In this document: positions 53,000 to 63,945 of the stretch, piece by piece
How positions within the stretch are numbered: position 1 is the stretch's first letter
Layout of the letters: each line of letters opens with the position of its first letter
Source: Phytophthora quininea
Lineage: Eukaryota; Oomycota; Peronosporomycetes; Peronosporales; Peronosporaceae
Direction of reading: 5' to 3'
DNA length: 64,000 nucleotides
NCBI GenBank assembly: GCA_011947345.1
Contig: JAAVTG010000025.1
Location: 1 to 64,000, forward strand
Notes under the pieces: model-generated
The model's database searches: none
What the model was told of the DNA's origin: nothing
The model's input: only the letters and a program-made list of their open reading frames with translations
Program-made: the position numbers and the translations under genes

Positions 53000-55026
53000 T
53001 TACGCCATATCTTCACAACTGGGATAGTTCTCTTCCAGCCATTGACGAATCTCATATCCAGAGCCGTAAGATTTGGCGCCGTCAAAGTCGAGTCTATTCC
53101 GCATCCCGGTCAACTCATTCGCGGTGAACTTTGGTTCGTGTGCATGTAACAGCAAGAGGGTTTCAAAGTGTCGGCTGTGAAATGCCTTCACGAACGAAGA
53201 CGAAATGCTGATCTCTTTGCTGCTTGAAAGCAGCCACTGGACAATTTGGAATTGCTGTCGACGAGGACTCGAGAACGGGATAAAACTTGCTGCAGCATCC
53301 ATCGCTGCAGCTGGACAGCCCTCAGACCGATTCATCTGCAGCCACTTGACGACTTCCAAGTGACCATTTTTCGCTGCTGTGGTCATGGCGCGGAACGAAC
53401 ATCCTTCGAAGCGATTCTCGTGCAGCCAGTTGACGATATCCAAGCGACCACTAGCTGCGGCGACGTCCATCCCGAAAGTGCCGCAGTTTGTGGCCGTGTG
53501 GTCATGCAGCCACTGCACCACCTTCAAGTTCCCAACTGCTGCAGCTAAGTCCATAGCTGTGGTCACGGAATGATTGGGAGTCAGGTACTGCATCAATTCA
53601 ATCAGCTCGTCCTCAAACTCTTCAGGTTTCTTAAGAGCGCAGCAGCAGGAACGAGCACGAGGGCATGTTGGCGAGTGGAATGATCGGGAAGCTGCTCGTT
53701 CCAACGCTGCAGCCGTGCAACCTTCGCTACGATTGAAGTGGAGCCACTCCACAATATCCACATGGCCATTAGCTGCTGCGTTGTCCATTGCAGCGGTTGT
53801 GCACCCTCAGAACGATGTTCATGCAACCACTTGACCACGTCCAAATTGCCTGATGCAGCAGCAGCATCCATCGCCCTGGATGTGCACTGCGGACCACGTT
53901 GTTCCTTGATACCGTGAAGATACTTGAGCACTTCGAGGTGGCCATATTCTGCAGCGACATCCATGTCGGTCGTTCGATGACTCTTCTGAAAGAGCTGCAC
54001 TTCAGGATCACAACCGTATCGCTGGTAAAGCCACTGCACTAGCTCAAGCTGCCCACCTTGAACTGCTGTGAACATGGCATCAGACGGACCTTGGCCAAGA
54101 CCGAGCTGGTCCCTTTCTGAAAGAAGCCACCGCACCACTGGAAGATGTCCATGCATACTAGCACACCTTAACGCATAGGGGAACACATATTCCGGTAGTA
54201 GCAAATGCTGTGCAGCCAGCCACTGGATAAACTCGAGGTCTCCTGCTTCTCCTGCTTGTGTCAATGCTCCTCGAACAAGGTTCGACATTTCTCCATGACT
54301 CAACTTTGCACGCTGTTCCAATACCAGATACCGCACGTTCATCTTGCAAATTGGCCAGGTAGCAGCCGAAAGCTTTGGGAACGCGCCGATACTGACGGGG
54401 TAGCCGTTAGTGACCAACCACTTGATTTGGTGGAGATCGTTCTGCTCAAACGCAAGCTCCACCAGGCGATTCGACATGACCTTGCCATCCGTCATCACTT
54501 CATGCACATAGTGCACCATTTCCCAATGACCATCCTTACCAGCAGCATCGAGATCAACGTCGCCCCAACGGAGACCTCCATGTCGGCTGTCGCCTTCCAT
54601 GCTCTTCAGCAGCCACACATTTCCGACTTTCACGGCCTCGTTGAGCACTTCTTCATAGATCGGACACCCGCCGAAATGGTTCAACAGCCACGGCACCACC
54701 TTCAAATCCTGTCGACGAACGGCGCTCACCATCGACTGGGCGAATTCCCACCGTCGGTAGTGCGGCTCCGAGTGCACCAACTTGGCCACACTCCATCGGT
54801 CGCTTTCGATATCTCGAAGGCCTCTGCGCCACAGCAATTCCAGTAGAACCGTCGACTTGAATTCACACGCTTGATGCAGAGGCACGTCCTGCACCAAGAA
54901 GTCCGAGATGACTGTGCCGATACCGCCGGAACCGTGGACAGTGAACTTGTCATGGAGGACGAGACGCACGATCGTGAGGTGGAGAGACTCCATGCCGACT
55001 TTTGACCGCAAAACGGAAACTGCCAT
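53000..55026 (-). CDS. Ankyrin-repeat protein, one frame break
   Basis: A long N-terminal region without clear repeats (MAVSVLRSKVGMESLHL, DVPLHQACEFKSTVLLELLWRRG) leads into at least ten oomycete-type ankyrin units: GDLEFIQWLAAQHL, GHLPVVRWLLSERDQ, GQLELVQWLYQRYG, GHLEVLKYLHGI, GNLDVVKWLHEHRSEG, GHVDIVEWLHFNRSEGC, GNLKVVQWLHDHTATNC, GRLDIVNWLHENRFEGC, GHLEVVKWLQMNRSEGC. The C-terminus ends REWLEENYPSC-like. A one-base loss near 53810 (GAGGGT-GC, expected TGC) shifts frame between two units; both sides are otherwise open, so an error is plausible. The first ATG in the long frame is 55026; the frame stays open a little upstream without an ATG, so the true start is uncertain. Probably an intracellular scaffold. 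Confidence 0.7.
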
Positions 55027-55223
55027 GCGCTTTGCCGCGGGCTGGGATTCGGACGTGAAGAAGCGCTTGAACTTGCCGAGGATTTCAAGAAGACGCAAGG
55101 TAGAGCAGCAGCGTCGATGTCAAACAGATGCCCACCGAAAATGCGTGTGGACGAAAGGCAACGTGGGGCTGGCAATCACAGGGATGCAAGTCATAGCCTC
55201 TTACAACAACGGTTAACCATTTC

Positions 55224-56680
55224 CTATGCTCGACTAGCTTGTGAGAGCACCTTGTAGACGTACTCGTCGTATAGAGGCTGGAACTCGCACATGCCTTGCT
55301 CGTGGAACTTCGGTGAGTCGTAGAGCCAGCAGCAATGAGGAACCCCGACGCAGTGTAGCGGAACAAGCCTCCACGTTCATCCAGTGTGCGCAGTCCGAAC
55401 GTGTCCTCCTTGTACTCGACCGTGTCGTGCATCTCCACCATCGTCAGACTTTCGAAGCCACTCTCAATTAGCAGCTTTGCGCTGCGAGAGAGTGTCAAAC
55501 AGGAAAGTAGAAGACTTGCGCAGTTGGAGGTAAAACTCAAAGTAAGATTCCCACGGCTTAACCGCGCCTTACTACATGAACACGTGCCGAGCACGAGGAG
55601 GAAGCTCTCAGCCTAAACCCCTTTGACCACACAAGCCATCCATCCATCTTGTGAGCCTATTCCCAGCTATACTAGGACACGACCATGACATGAGTGACCA
55701 CCGAGAGAGGTAGAGCGACATCTCCAGTCGGCAACTCTCATATCAATCTCCTCCAGTGAGTCGACTTCGCTGTAGTGTCCGAAGTGGCTCATTTGCCACG
55801 GAGAGATGGCTCCGTCCTCTGGAGAAGCGAAGAAATGCGCCTCCTTCAGCCTTAGGAAGTTGTTTTTGCGACGGATCTTCTCCAGGTGGCAGTGGAAGTT
55901 GAACCAGTGACACTTGTTGACGTTGTTGATCATGGGCATGAAGTCGTTGGTGTCCAGCCACACGTCAGGGAACGGAGTTCGCAGCAGGTTTGCTATTGAA
56001 TATGCAGCTTGGATCTCGGGGTTCATGGCTCGCCTCGCCCAGTCCTTCTGCATCTTGCCTCGATAACCTTCGGGAGAATACCCCTGAAGTCGAAGAGCTC
56101 CGACGGCAGCACTTGGGCGCCAAACCCTCCTGCAAGACCTTGTACCGGCATACGATCCGCAGCTTGTGGGCCGTAGAACAGTCCGTTTTGAGCGCCTGCG
56201 AGACTCACGAAGGTGTGTACTTTGTGGTCGTCCATCTGCTCGATCACGGCACGAGCCATCATGCCTCCCTGGGAATGACCCATGAAGATGTATCCGTTCG
56301 CGAATCGTTCGTCGTTGGCTACGACCTCCTCACTGCTGCGATGGCCATCGGTACTTGGATATTAAGCGCCTTGAGTGAGCATTCTCTCTCACAGAAGGCC
56401 AACGGCACGAAGACTCGGCCCTCTGCGGTCAGGTTGGCTGCGAAGTTGAATCCTTCGGTGCTGTTGCCTGTGAGGCCGTGGAAGAAGAAGACTGGCAGGT
56501 TCTTCTTGTCATTCGTGGTGTCCACCCCCGTTCTCGAAGCGTCAAGAACGACGTTGGTGGTCACTGCAGGCAGCGAGGACTCATCGAGACAAACGTCCTT
56601 CCCGACGAGGAGGGGGTGTCCACAGGCTTCCCAGCGACCAGCAATGGAAGGAGAAATACTAGCAGCAGTAGAGATCGCAT
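55224..56680 (-). pseudogene. PPT1-like hydrolase, frameshifted and interrupted by a 275-bp insert
   Basis: The signal peptide (MRSLLLLVFLLPLLVAGK) starts at 56680. After a frame change come KNLPVFFFHGLTGNS, CERECSLKALNIQVPMAIAAV, the nucleophile elbow FMGHSQGGMMARAVIEQM, VHTFVSLAGAQNG, NNVNKCHWFNFHCHLEKIRRK and FGHYSEVDSLEEI. Here a 275-bp insert (55469-55743) breaks the gene, which resumes ESGFESLTMVEMHDTVEYKED to an end at 55224. Frame changes also occur near 56605, 56325, 56060 and 55345. The catalytic motifs are still present, so loss is recent. The 48544 copy has the uninterrupted junction. Confidence 0.8.
55469..55743. mobile_element. 275-bp insertion inside the PPT1-like gene
   Basis: Comparison with the paralog at 48544-49304 shows that the gene sequence is continuous across this point there. 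The insert is flanked by CAAT on both sides (55465-55468 and 55744-55747), a possible 4-bp target duplication. I see no terminal inverted repeats, coding capacity or poly(A) tail, so the class is unknown. Confidence 0.6.
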
Positions 56681-56879
56681 CGGGTGCTTGGACTTGAGCT
56701 CTGGAAACGAAATGCGCAAATAAATCAAGCTGAGTCGATCCCGACCGCGTGTACGTGACGAAACACAAAAACAGGATGATGGCAGGCGAATGATTACGAG
56801 CCACGTCGCATTTCAGATACGCGCCGACCTTCTTGGGAGCAGGTTGAAACGATAACGGAGCAGTAAACTTGGGAATCGC

Positions 56880-59243
56880 CTACAAACTCTGCCAGCTTCT
56901 GCGCATTGTAGAGTTCTCGTCGTCCCAGCCGATCCCCTTACTCACCGATCGGAAATACACTTGTCGAAGGATATTGGGCGCTGCAAAGTCGAAAATGTTC
57001 TTGAACGCACGCTCACCAAGCGATCTCAGTGCAGGTTGAGGTTGAGCGCCGCATGGTTTCTTCTTGTCTGGTTCGTTTGAATCGAGGAGAGGATAAAATA
57101 CACTCAGGAATGCCACCTTTTATCTGTCGGCAACGGTCCCGCAGCTCTAGGAATTGGGGCGAGGTGATGCTTGCGGAATTCTTCGAGGTACTTGTCATAC
57201 TCGTTCTTTGACCGCACTATGATCTCAAAGAATTCTAGACTCTCATTCAGCTCAAGCATCTGCAGCAGCGGCCATAAATCTGATGCATACCCCCTTGGCT
57301 CGTATCCGCGCAGAGTGATCCCCCAACCTTCGCAGTAGCTCTCCATGTGAACACGCAAGCGGCGCACACACTTCGTAAGAGCAGAATTCGCATCACACAG
57401 CACTGCTGCAAATGCAACGACATTGTGCCAGTCGATAGGACGCAGCGTTGGAAGCGGCTGGTTGCTTCTACGATAATCACTAAAGTTTAACTCGACATCG
57501 ATCAGACCTCCACATAGCGATAAGGCCTCCAGATTGGGGCAGCGTTGAAGTATTGCGCTTTCATCCATCGCCACTCTCGGTCCCTGTAGCGTCAAGCGTG
57601 TCAACGAGGGTCCAATTGTCGCGAGGAAATGAGGCAGGCCACTGGTATCCGAGCGAAGCCAACCAGGAAATCCTACAACAAGCGAGGTGATTTTTGATGC
57701 ACCTGGTTCGATGGAGTTAAGCTTAAGCTCATCAAACGTTAAATCGCCGCGAAGAACTTGGCACCGTCCGTATCCAGGGATCAACGCATCGACCCACTCA
57801 CTGCTGCCGTCGTCGCTGAAAACTCGAACGTGGCAAATGGGCTTAGGAAAACTTAAGTCGTGGAATACACGGACAAATCGTCCGTTGGCGTCGAAAACCC
57901 ACCTGATGGGGGATCCAGCCTTTAGTGTTGCGTCCCTTTCGCCACCAAGACCGCGAGGACGACGACATAGCTCCTCTTCGAGGTGCTTGGACGTTAATGC
58001 GGCTGCAAAAGCCTCTGCATCTTGAATACTGAGTCGGTCTAACGTGGCAAACGAAAGGGACTCCACAGCTGAGTGCAATCGCGCTCGGTGTGAGAATAAT
58101 GCGTATGCTATCCATTTCCACCATGAATTGCTCTCGGTTTGCTCGTCTGGCGAGTTTTCAAAGGAAATGGACAGATTTTTGGTTGTCTGGCTAACCACCA
58201 TCGCTGAGCACACGTCTTCGATCTGCTTGACCCCACGTACTCTCCATTTAGATATACAGTAACGTCGCCAAGCTGAAGAGGGTTCTGTCTGGACTTGAAG
58301 TGATAGTTCGTATTTGCGAGATCGCGCGGACGGCGGGAGTGGTCGAAAACATTCGCCAGGACTCGTCCAAATGCGATCGTCGACTCGCGCTCACTGAGCA
58401 TGCCATCTTGCGCTACAGGGAGCGACGATACGTCCCCAATCCAGACATTGTCTTGCACCAAACGTTCGAACACGTCTCCCATTTCGGTACTGATGGAATT
58501 GTGGTCAACAAAATCGACAAGCATCGGCTCCAGCACAAACGTGCACCGCATCGACCCAGCAGCCACCTCTTGTTGGTGATTGGGCTCTTCCCACTGTCTC
58601 TTAATCTCTCGTTCAGCTTTTGCTACATCGAGAAGCTGCTCTTCACCGACTCTCATCCCAGGCACATTACCTGGGAAATTTACTCTGACAGGCACCAAGA
58701 TATCAAGTCCTGGATTATTGTCTAGAGAACAATTCTGCAGTCGAGCGATCTCAGCTAAAGCTTCGAGATACTCTGCATTGGGATTCTCACGGTGGCTAGT
58801 ACCACAAAACTCAACCAGATCGAAATCCAGCTGAGACTTGTTGGTTTTGTTTCTTTTCCTTCCCAATCCATGCTCAAAAATAGCGAGCTGGAATGTTGGC
58901 TTCAAAATTCCGTTCTCCTTCTTTCCCTACATCGATGCCGCAGCATTCTGTTAGCAGATACCTCCACACATCGTAGTTAACGCCCTCCACCGCCGCTAAA
59001 GCGCCAACGCTTCGCGAAATTTGACGAATTCATTGTGAAAATGTTCTTCGTCCTTCTTGTTTAATTTCCGGCCGTGTTTCTTTCGCTTCCCAGAGTCAAA
59101 CTCTGCGCGCGTGGGGAGCGTCACTTTGAGGCAGTAGTTGGTCGTCCAGACGTTCGATTCGTCGTACAGGATGTCGAACGCGATGCTCCCTTTAACGCCG
59201 CGCACCACGGAGCCAGGAAGCCCCATTTCGCGCGGGCATCCAT
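56880..59243 (-). CDS. Trp-rich/LRR-like family protein of unknown function (copy 6), frameshifted
   Basis: The start at 59243 gives DARAKWGFLAPWCAALKG. Then, over several frames: FVKFREALAL, QLDFDLVEFCGTSHRENPNA, ILVPVRVNFPGNVPG, DVAKAEREIKRQWEEPN, CTFVLEPMLVDFVD, ANVFDHSRRPRDLANTNYHF, MCSAMVVSQTTKNLSISFEN, LTSKHLEEELCRRPRGLGGERD, SPIRWVFDANGRFV, RVFSDDGSSEWVDALIPGYG, CPNLEALSLCGGLIDV, and the tail FKNIFDFAAPNILRQVYF. Breaks lie near 59190, 58990, 58900, 58220 and 57112 (the last in an A run of GATAAAAGG). All family blocks are present in order, so it is either a young pseudogene or a mis-sequenced gene. Confidence 0.65.
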
Positions 59244-59351
59244 GGATGTCAATTTGAAAACTGGGAACCAATCAAAATTAAACAAAATGTTGGAGAAATA
59301 TAACAATAGCGAAATAAGTTGAAATTTGTGTCGAAAACTTCAACTAAAGAC

Positions 59352-60437
59352 TTAACACGAGACGCCGCTGGGCTGGCCGCTGCACTTGCCCTTCTTGGAG
59401 GCCTTAACGGAAATACCCGAGAATTTCCAGTTGGACACCACCTTCTTGTTGGCGACAATGTCGTACAGGTTGGTAGCTGTACCCGAGAGACCCGAGATGA
59501 TGATGTCCTTGATGGTCACCTGGCTGGTAGCAGAGCCCGTGTAGCCGCCTTTAGACTTGCTGTAGTCCGAGTGGATCACGATGGCTGTCTTGACGTTCGA
59601 CAGCTTGTTGTTCGTGTACTTGGCGTTGGACACGAGGCCCTTTAGACCGGTGATGGTCTTGATTCGGATGCCGTTGACACTGTTAACGATGATGTTGCCA
59701 CTGACTGTGAGGCCCGAGACCGTGTCCGAGGAGCTCACCGTCGAGCCGCCAAGCGAACCGATGGAGATACCGTGGCCACCGCTGCAGTAGTTGTTGCTAA
59801 AGACTGTGTTGGTACTGGACTGCATGGCCAAGCAGTCGTCCTGGTTGTAGATCTTGTTACCGGTGATGGTCACGCCATTGTTCTTGCTCAAATCGAAGCC
59901 GTCCGTGTTCTTGGCCAGGTTGTTGCCGGCACTTGAGTCGAGGGTAAGACCACTGATGGTGGTCTTCTCAGAATTTAAAATACTGAAGGTGCGGTACGGC
60001 GAGTTCTTGATCTTGAAACCCGACAGCGTGGAGCCTGTCACTCGGTGCAGACGGAAGAAAACTGGGCGGGAGATCTTAGTGCCCTGTTTCCAGTACCAAG
60101 AGCCTTGACCGTCCAGCGTCCCAGAGCCGGAGACCTTGAGATTGCTACCGCCGAGCAGGACAAGTGGACCAGCCCACTTCTTCTTGCCGAAAGTGACGGT
60201 GCCCGAGATGTTGATCTTGGCGCCAGTCTTGGCCTTGCTCAAGTCGAGCGTGACACCCGCAGGAACAGTCAGCGTGCCGATGGTGACGGTGCTGCACGAC
60301 GAAATATCGGTGCCAGACTTGTATGTGCCCGAAAGCGTGCAGCTTTTGGCTTCTTGTTCTTGACGCATCATGGGCGAGCCATTGACGGTAGCAGCGAGGA
60401 CTGCGAAGGCAGCGATGGCGGTGGAGAGAAGCTTCAT
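59352..60437 (-). CDS. Secreted endopolygalacturonase (GH28)
   Basis: The intact 361-residue frame has a signal peptide (MKLLSTAIAAFAVLAATVNG) and a right-handed beta-helix of GH28 type with all catalytic motifs: NTDGFD, NQDDCLAMQSS, GGHGISIGSLGG and NGIRIKTITG. Cys residues at both ends (SCTLSG near residue 32, GKCSGQPSGVSC at the C-terminus) fit conserved disulfides. It hydrolyses alpha-1,4 bonds of de-esterified homogalacturonan in plant cell walls outside the cell. The length is typical of the oomycete and fungal family. The ATG at 60437 is preferred because it starts the signal peptide and lies 29 bases after an Inr-like element; the frame is open further upstream. Confidence 0.96.
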   Translation of the reverse strand: MKLLSTAIAAFAVLAATVNGSPMMRQEQEAKSCTLSGTYKSGTDISSCSTVTIGTLTVPAGVTLDLSKAKTGAKINISGTVTFGKKKWAGPLVLLGGSNLKVSGSGTLDGQGSWYWKQGTKISRPVFFRLHRVTGSTLSGFKIKNSPYRTFSILNSEKTTISGLTLDSSAGNNLAKNTDGFDLSKNNGVTITGNKIYNQDDCLAMQSSTNTVFSNNYCSGGHGISIGSLGGSTVSSSDTVSGLTVSGNIIVNSVNGIRIKTITGLKGLVSNAKYTNNKLSNVKTAIVIHSDYSKSKGGYTGSATSQVTIKDIIISGLSGTATNLYDIVANKKVVSNWKFSGISVKASKKGKCSGQPSGVSC

Positions 60438-60465
60438 CGTTTGGGATGCGGGTTGATTTCGAGAA

Positions 60466-60482
60466 GGCGAAATTGAGAATGC
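60466..60482 (-). promoter_or_regulatory. Inr/FPR-like core promoter of the polygalacturonase
   Basis: The minus strand reads GCATTCTCAATTTCGCC, one mismatch from TCATTYBNCAWTTTNYY, 29 bases before the ATG at 60437. Confidence 0.55.
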
Positions 60483-61225
60483 AGAACTTGGGTCGTTGCC
60501 AACCGACAGCCAAAAGATGTGGCCGTCTACAGCGAGTCGTGATCGCCAACGTAGACGTGGGCAATCAAGTGTCCATGCAGCGAAACAGTAACTCGCTGTG
60601 CGTTGTAGCTCACCAATTCTTCTTGAACAGGTGGGTGGACTACCGTGGTGAGATGTGATCATTTTCGAGCATCATTTGCTCTCCTTACTGCTCGCAGCAA
60701 TCACATGGCGAGAACAGACAGCAAAACACCGGCAAGGTCCACCGATTTTGCGCGGTCTTCGACTAGCTCAATTTCTTGAGAGTTGGAACTGTCTCGGACG
60801 GAAGGTGCTCACGCGACGAACACCAGCAGCACTTCTCGTCCTGTCATCAGTATCACACCAAGTCCTTCCGCTCCAGCAAGACATTTCTTGGTGAGGACAG
60901 CAGTTCTATCTGGTTTGCCATCGATTCAAAGCGTCATCTGTACTTTAAAAGAGCCGTGGTAAACAGAAACTGAAGCTCAACACCGACAAATCGACTCGAC
61001 CATCAAACTTGAGACGAATGTCAATTTGTAAGGCGAAGACCACGAAAGACAAGCCCCACAACAATTATATAGCGGGTGGTGTTTGCCTTACCAGACATTC
61101 TATCAAGACTCTTTCGGTACCAAGTCCCTCTTGAACCCATCGCCATCGCGTTCCATATTGGTCCGGAATGGGGTGGTCGTTGTGAATCTTGTTTTATTTA
61201 CTTTCCTGTAGTATTCCAGTGCTCG
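60483..61225. other. Intergenic, no gene supported
   Basis: This region lies between the polygalacturonase start and the 3' end of copy 7 of the Trp-rich family. Short frames only, no recognisable repeat or RNA gene. Confidence 0.4.
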
Positions 61226-63587
61226 TTATCTTAAAAATGGCAAAACTACTCCATCCTCATCGTTCCAACCTGCTCCCACGCGTTCCATGGAAAAGTAGAC
61301 TTGCCGCATCACTGGGGTCGCTGCGAACGCCAAAATACTCGAAAGCGATTCTTGGTTGAGTTCACAACGCGGACCCGACTGCGACGCACTTCTAGCTCTC
61401 TTCAGAGTACGATCGTCTGCATCCGCTTTGTGGGAAGAGAACACGCTTAAGAACGCGATCTTGCTCTGTAGCGGCAGTAGTTCTTGAGCCCGCGGAATCG
61501 GTTTGAGATGGTACTTTCGAAAGTCGTTCAAATACTCTCCAAAACCACTATTTAACCGCACGATGATGTCGAAGTATTCCAAGCTTCTGTTCGTCTCAAG
61601 GATGTCGAGGAATGGCTTCAGGTCGGCTTCAAACCCGCGATGTTCGTAACCCTGGGGAACCTTGACCCAACCATTCCACCGGTCAGTTAGTCGAACACGC
61701 AAGCGACGCACACACTTGGCGAACGGGTTTGTCGGATCGCTCAACGCACGTGACACTGTTGCAATATCGTGCCAATTCACTGTAGGCAGATTAGAATGAG
61801 ACTGACCGCTAGCTCGATAGCTCGCAAAGTTGAATTGCACGTCTAATAGACCTCCAGAGAGGGTTAGTTCGTCCAGGTTGGGGCAATCTCGGAGAATAGC
61901 GTTTTCATCTACTTCTGTTCTCGAGTGCCAGAGCGTCAAAGATTTTAGCATTGGCCCCGCTGTCTGCAAGAAAAGTGGAATTCCCATCGAATTTAACTCA
62001 TACAATCCCGGAAACGCAATCGTCACGGAAAGCAATTAGGCGAACGCGATTCCGCTTTAGTTCGGTAAAACGTCAAGTCATGACGCTGGACCTGGCATCT
62101 CCCAAAGCCAGGGATCATCACGTCCACCCACTCACTGTTTCCGTCGTCACTGAATGACCGAACAGACCGTATCGGTGCTGGGACAGATAAAGCGCGTGAT
62201 GCCGCAACAGGCTCCCATTCGCATCAAAATCCCACCTAATGGGAGCACCTGCTCTTAGTGTCGCGTCTCTCTCATCGATCAAGCCGCGCCGAAGCCCACA
62301 CAGCTCTTCCTCTGGGTGATCAGAAGAAGTAATAGCTGAGAAGGCCTCTATGTCCTGGGGACTCATCTCGCTAATCATAAGCAGCAATGTTTCCGTCGAT
62401 GAAAACGTGCGTGCACGTTGTGAAAAGAACCCGTACGCTATCCACTCATACCACAACGCACTAGCCTCTGGATCAGCAGGAGATTGGTCAAGGGATAATA
62501 TCACCTTCTTGGACATCTGATTGAAGACAGCAGCCGAGCACATTGCTTCGAAACGCGAGTCCGGTACCAAATCAGCAGACGCACACACTTCAATCGAGCC
62601 AACCTGCCTCGGCCTACTAACAGTCTGGTCGAAGTGATAATTCATGTTCGCAACGTCCGGTGATCGCCGATTTGCATCAAAAACGCGTGTCAAAAGCTGA
62701 CAAAGCGCCTTCCTGCTATTGAGGTCGTCTTCCTCTTCTTCCAGCGATAGCGCCAAGATCCTGGAAAACCAAACGTTGTCCAGCACCAGACGGTCCATGG
62801 TCTCCGCCATCTCCAAGTTGGTGGAGTCGTCGTAAAATAAGAAGTTGGCCACCATCGGTTCCAGTACGAACGTACACCGCAACGCCCCGGACGCCACCCC
62901 TGATCATCTCCACTGTGGTTGTATTCTAGCCATTGCTTCTTAATCACCCGTTCAGCACAGCCAATATCCATCAGATTTCTCAGCGGGTCGGCAATCTCCA
63001 TCTTGCCTCCTGGGTAGTGGACTTTATTGGAATTTCAATGTCCACTCCTGGTCCATTCGACGGCAATTTCGAGTCCATTGCTGCGACTTTCTTTAAAGCT
63101 TCTTCGTATTCAGCTCTGCAATGCTGTCGTTGGTGCACTCCACACAGCCGAACCAGGTCGAAATGGACCAGGTCGGGGTTCTTTTACTTGACCGCATAGC
63201 AAAATCCATCGACACTTGAAACCGAGCTGGAATTTTGTCAAACTTCTCGTCTCCTTCTTTCCCAATGTCCACTTCACAATGTTTGGTCAGTAAGTATTTC
63301 CAAGCGTCTCTATCCACGTATTCTACAGCTGATAAAAGCGCCAGCGCCTCCCTCATCTCGATAAATTCGGCCACGAAGTAACTGTTAGTAAAACTTGGGT
63401 TTTCATATTCGAATTCCGAGTCGGAGCTGACTGAATCCCAATCGTCGAACTCTTCTGGCCGAGGTAACTCCACTTCTAGGGTGTGAGAAGTCTCCCAAAC
63501 CTCCGTCAAATCGTTCAGGTTCCTGTACGTGAATCGACGCCTCAATACGTCGCACCACGGGGCCAAGAAGCCCCATCGACGCTCCAT
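61226..63587 (-). CDS. Trp-rich/LRR-like family protein of unknown function (copy 7), frameshifted
   Basis: The ATG at 63587 gives MERRWGFLAPWCDVLRRRF, then FIEMREALALLSAVEYVDRDAWKYLLTKHCEVDIG, an acidic spacer, and in shifted frames LMDIGCAERVIKKQWLEYN, CTFVLEPMVANFLFYDD, TRVFDANRRSPDVANMNYHF, MCSAAVFNQMSKKVILSLDQ, SSDHPEEELCGLRRGLIDERD, APIRWDFDANGSLL, then from 62035 SVTIAFPGLYELNSMG, CPNLDELTLSGGLLDVQFNF, VNWHDIATVSRALSDPTNPFAKC, LEYFDIIVRLNSGFGEYLNDF and the tail LNQESLSSILAFAATPVMRQ. Frame changes are near 63190, 63000, 62900 and 62040-62180. The complete block order matches copies 4 and 6. Confidence 0.65.
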
Positions 63588-63736
63588 TTTCGGGGAATTG
63601 GGGTGGTTAAGAATATTACGTTATTTCGGGAAAGATAAGAAATAAACATGGATGGTTTGCTATCTACCCAAACCTGAGACGACTAGGTCGTGGAAGACCT
63701 CCATAAGCAAAAGCTTGGACAATGCGTCGTTCCGGT

Positions 63737-63945
63737 TGTTGGAAATTGGATGCTTGGTGAATGACCTCGGATTGAACGCGTGCCAGACGCGTTTCGGCCC
63801 CGCCGGGGCCTCGTCAGTGGCTTTACCAATCTAGAAGTGAGCGCTAACCTGCCTGGGCGATCTACCCAACGTTTCCTACTTCAACCTTCCACAAAGGCCC
63901 CTTCGCAGCCTCGACTCTGTCGTCGACTTGATCCATATTCTAACA
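63737..63945 (+). mobile_element. Solo LTR (209 bp) with 5-bp target duplication
   Basis: This is the same LTR as at 39769-39979 (TGTTGGAAATTGG...ATTCTAACA), in the same orientation and nearly identical, with its central palindrome two G/C bases shorter. It is flanked by CCGGT on both sides (63732-63736 and 63946-63950), a perfect 5-bp target duplication that differs from the first copy. No internal retroelement sequence adjoins it. Confidence 0.88.
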
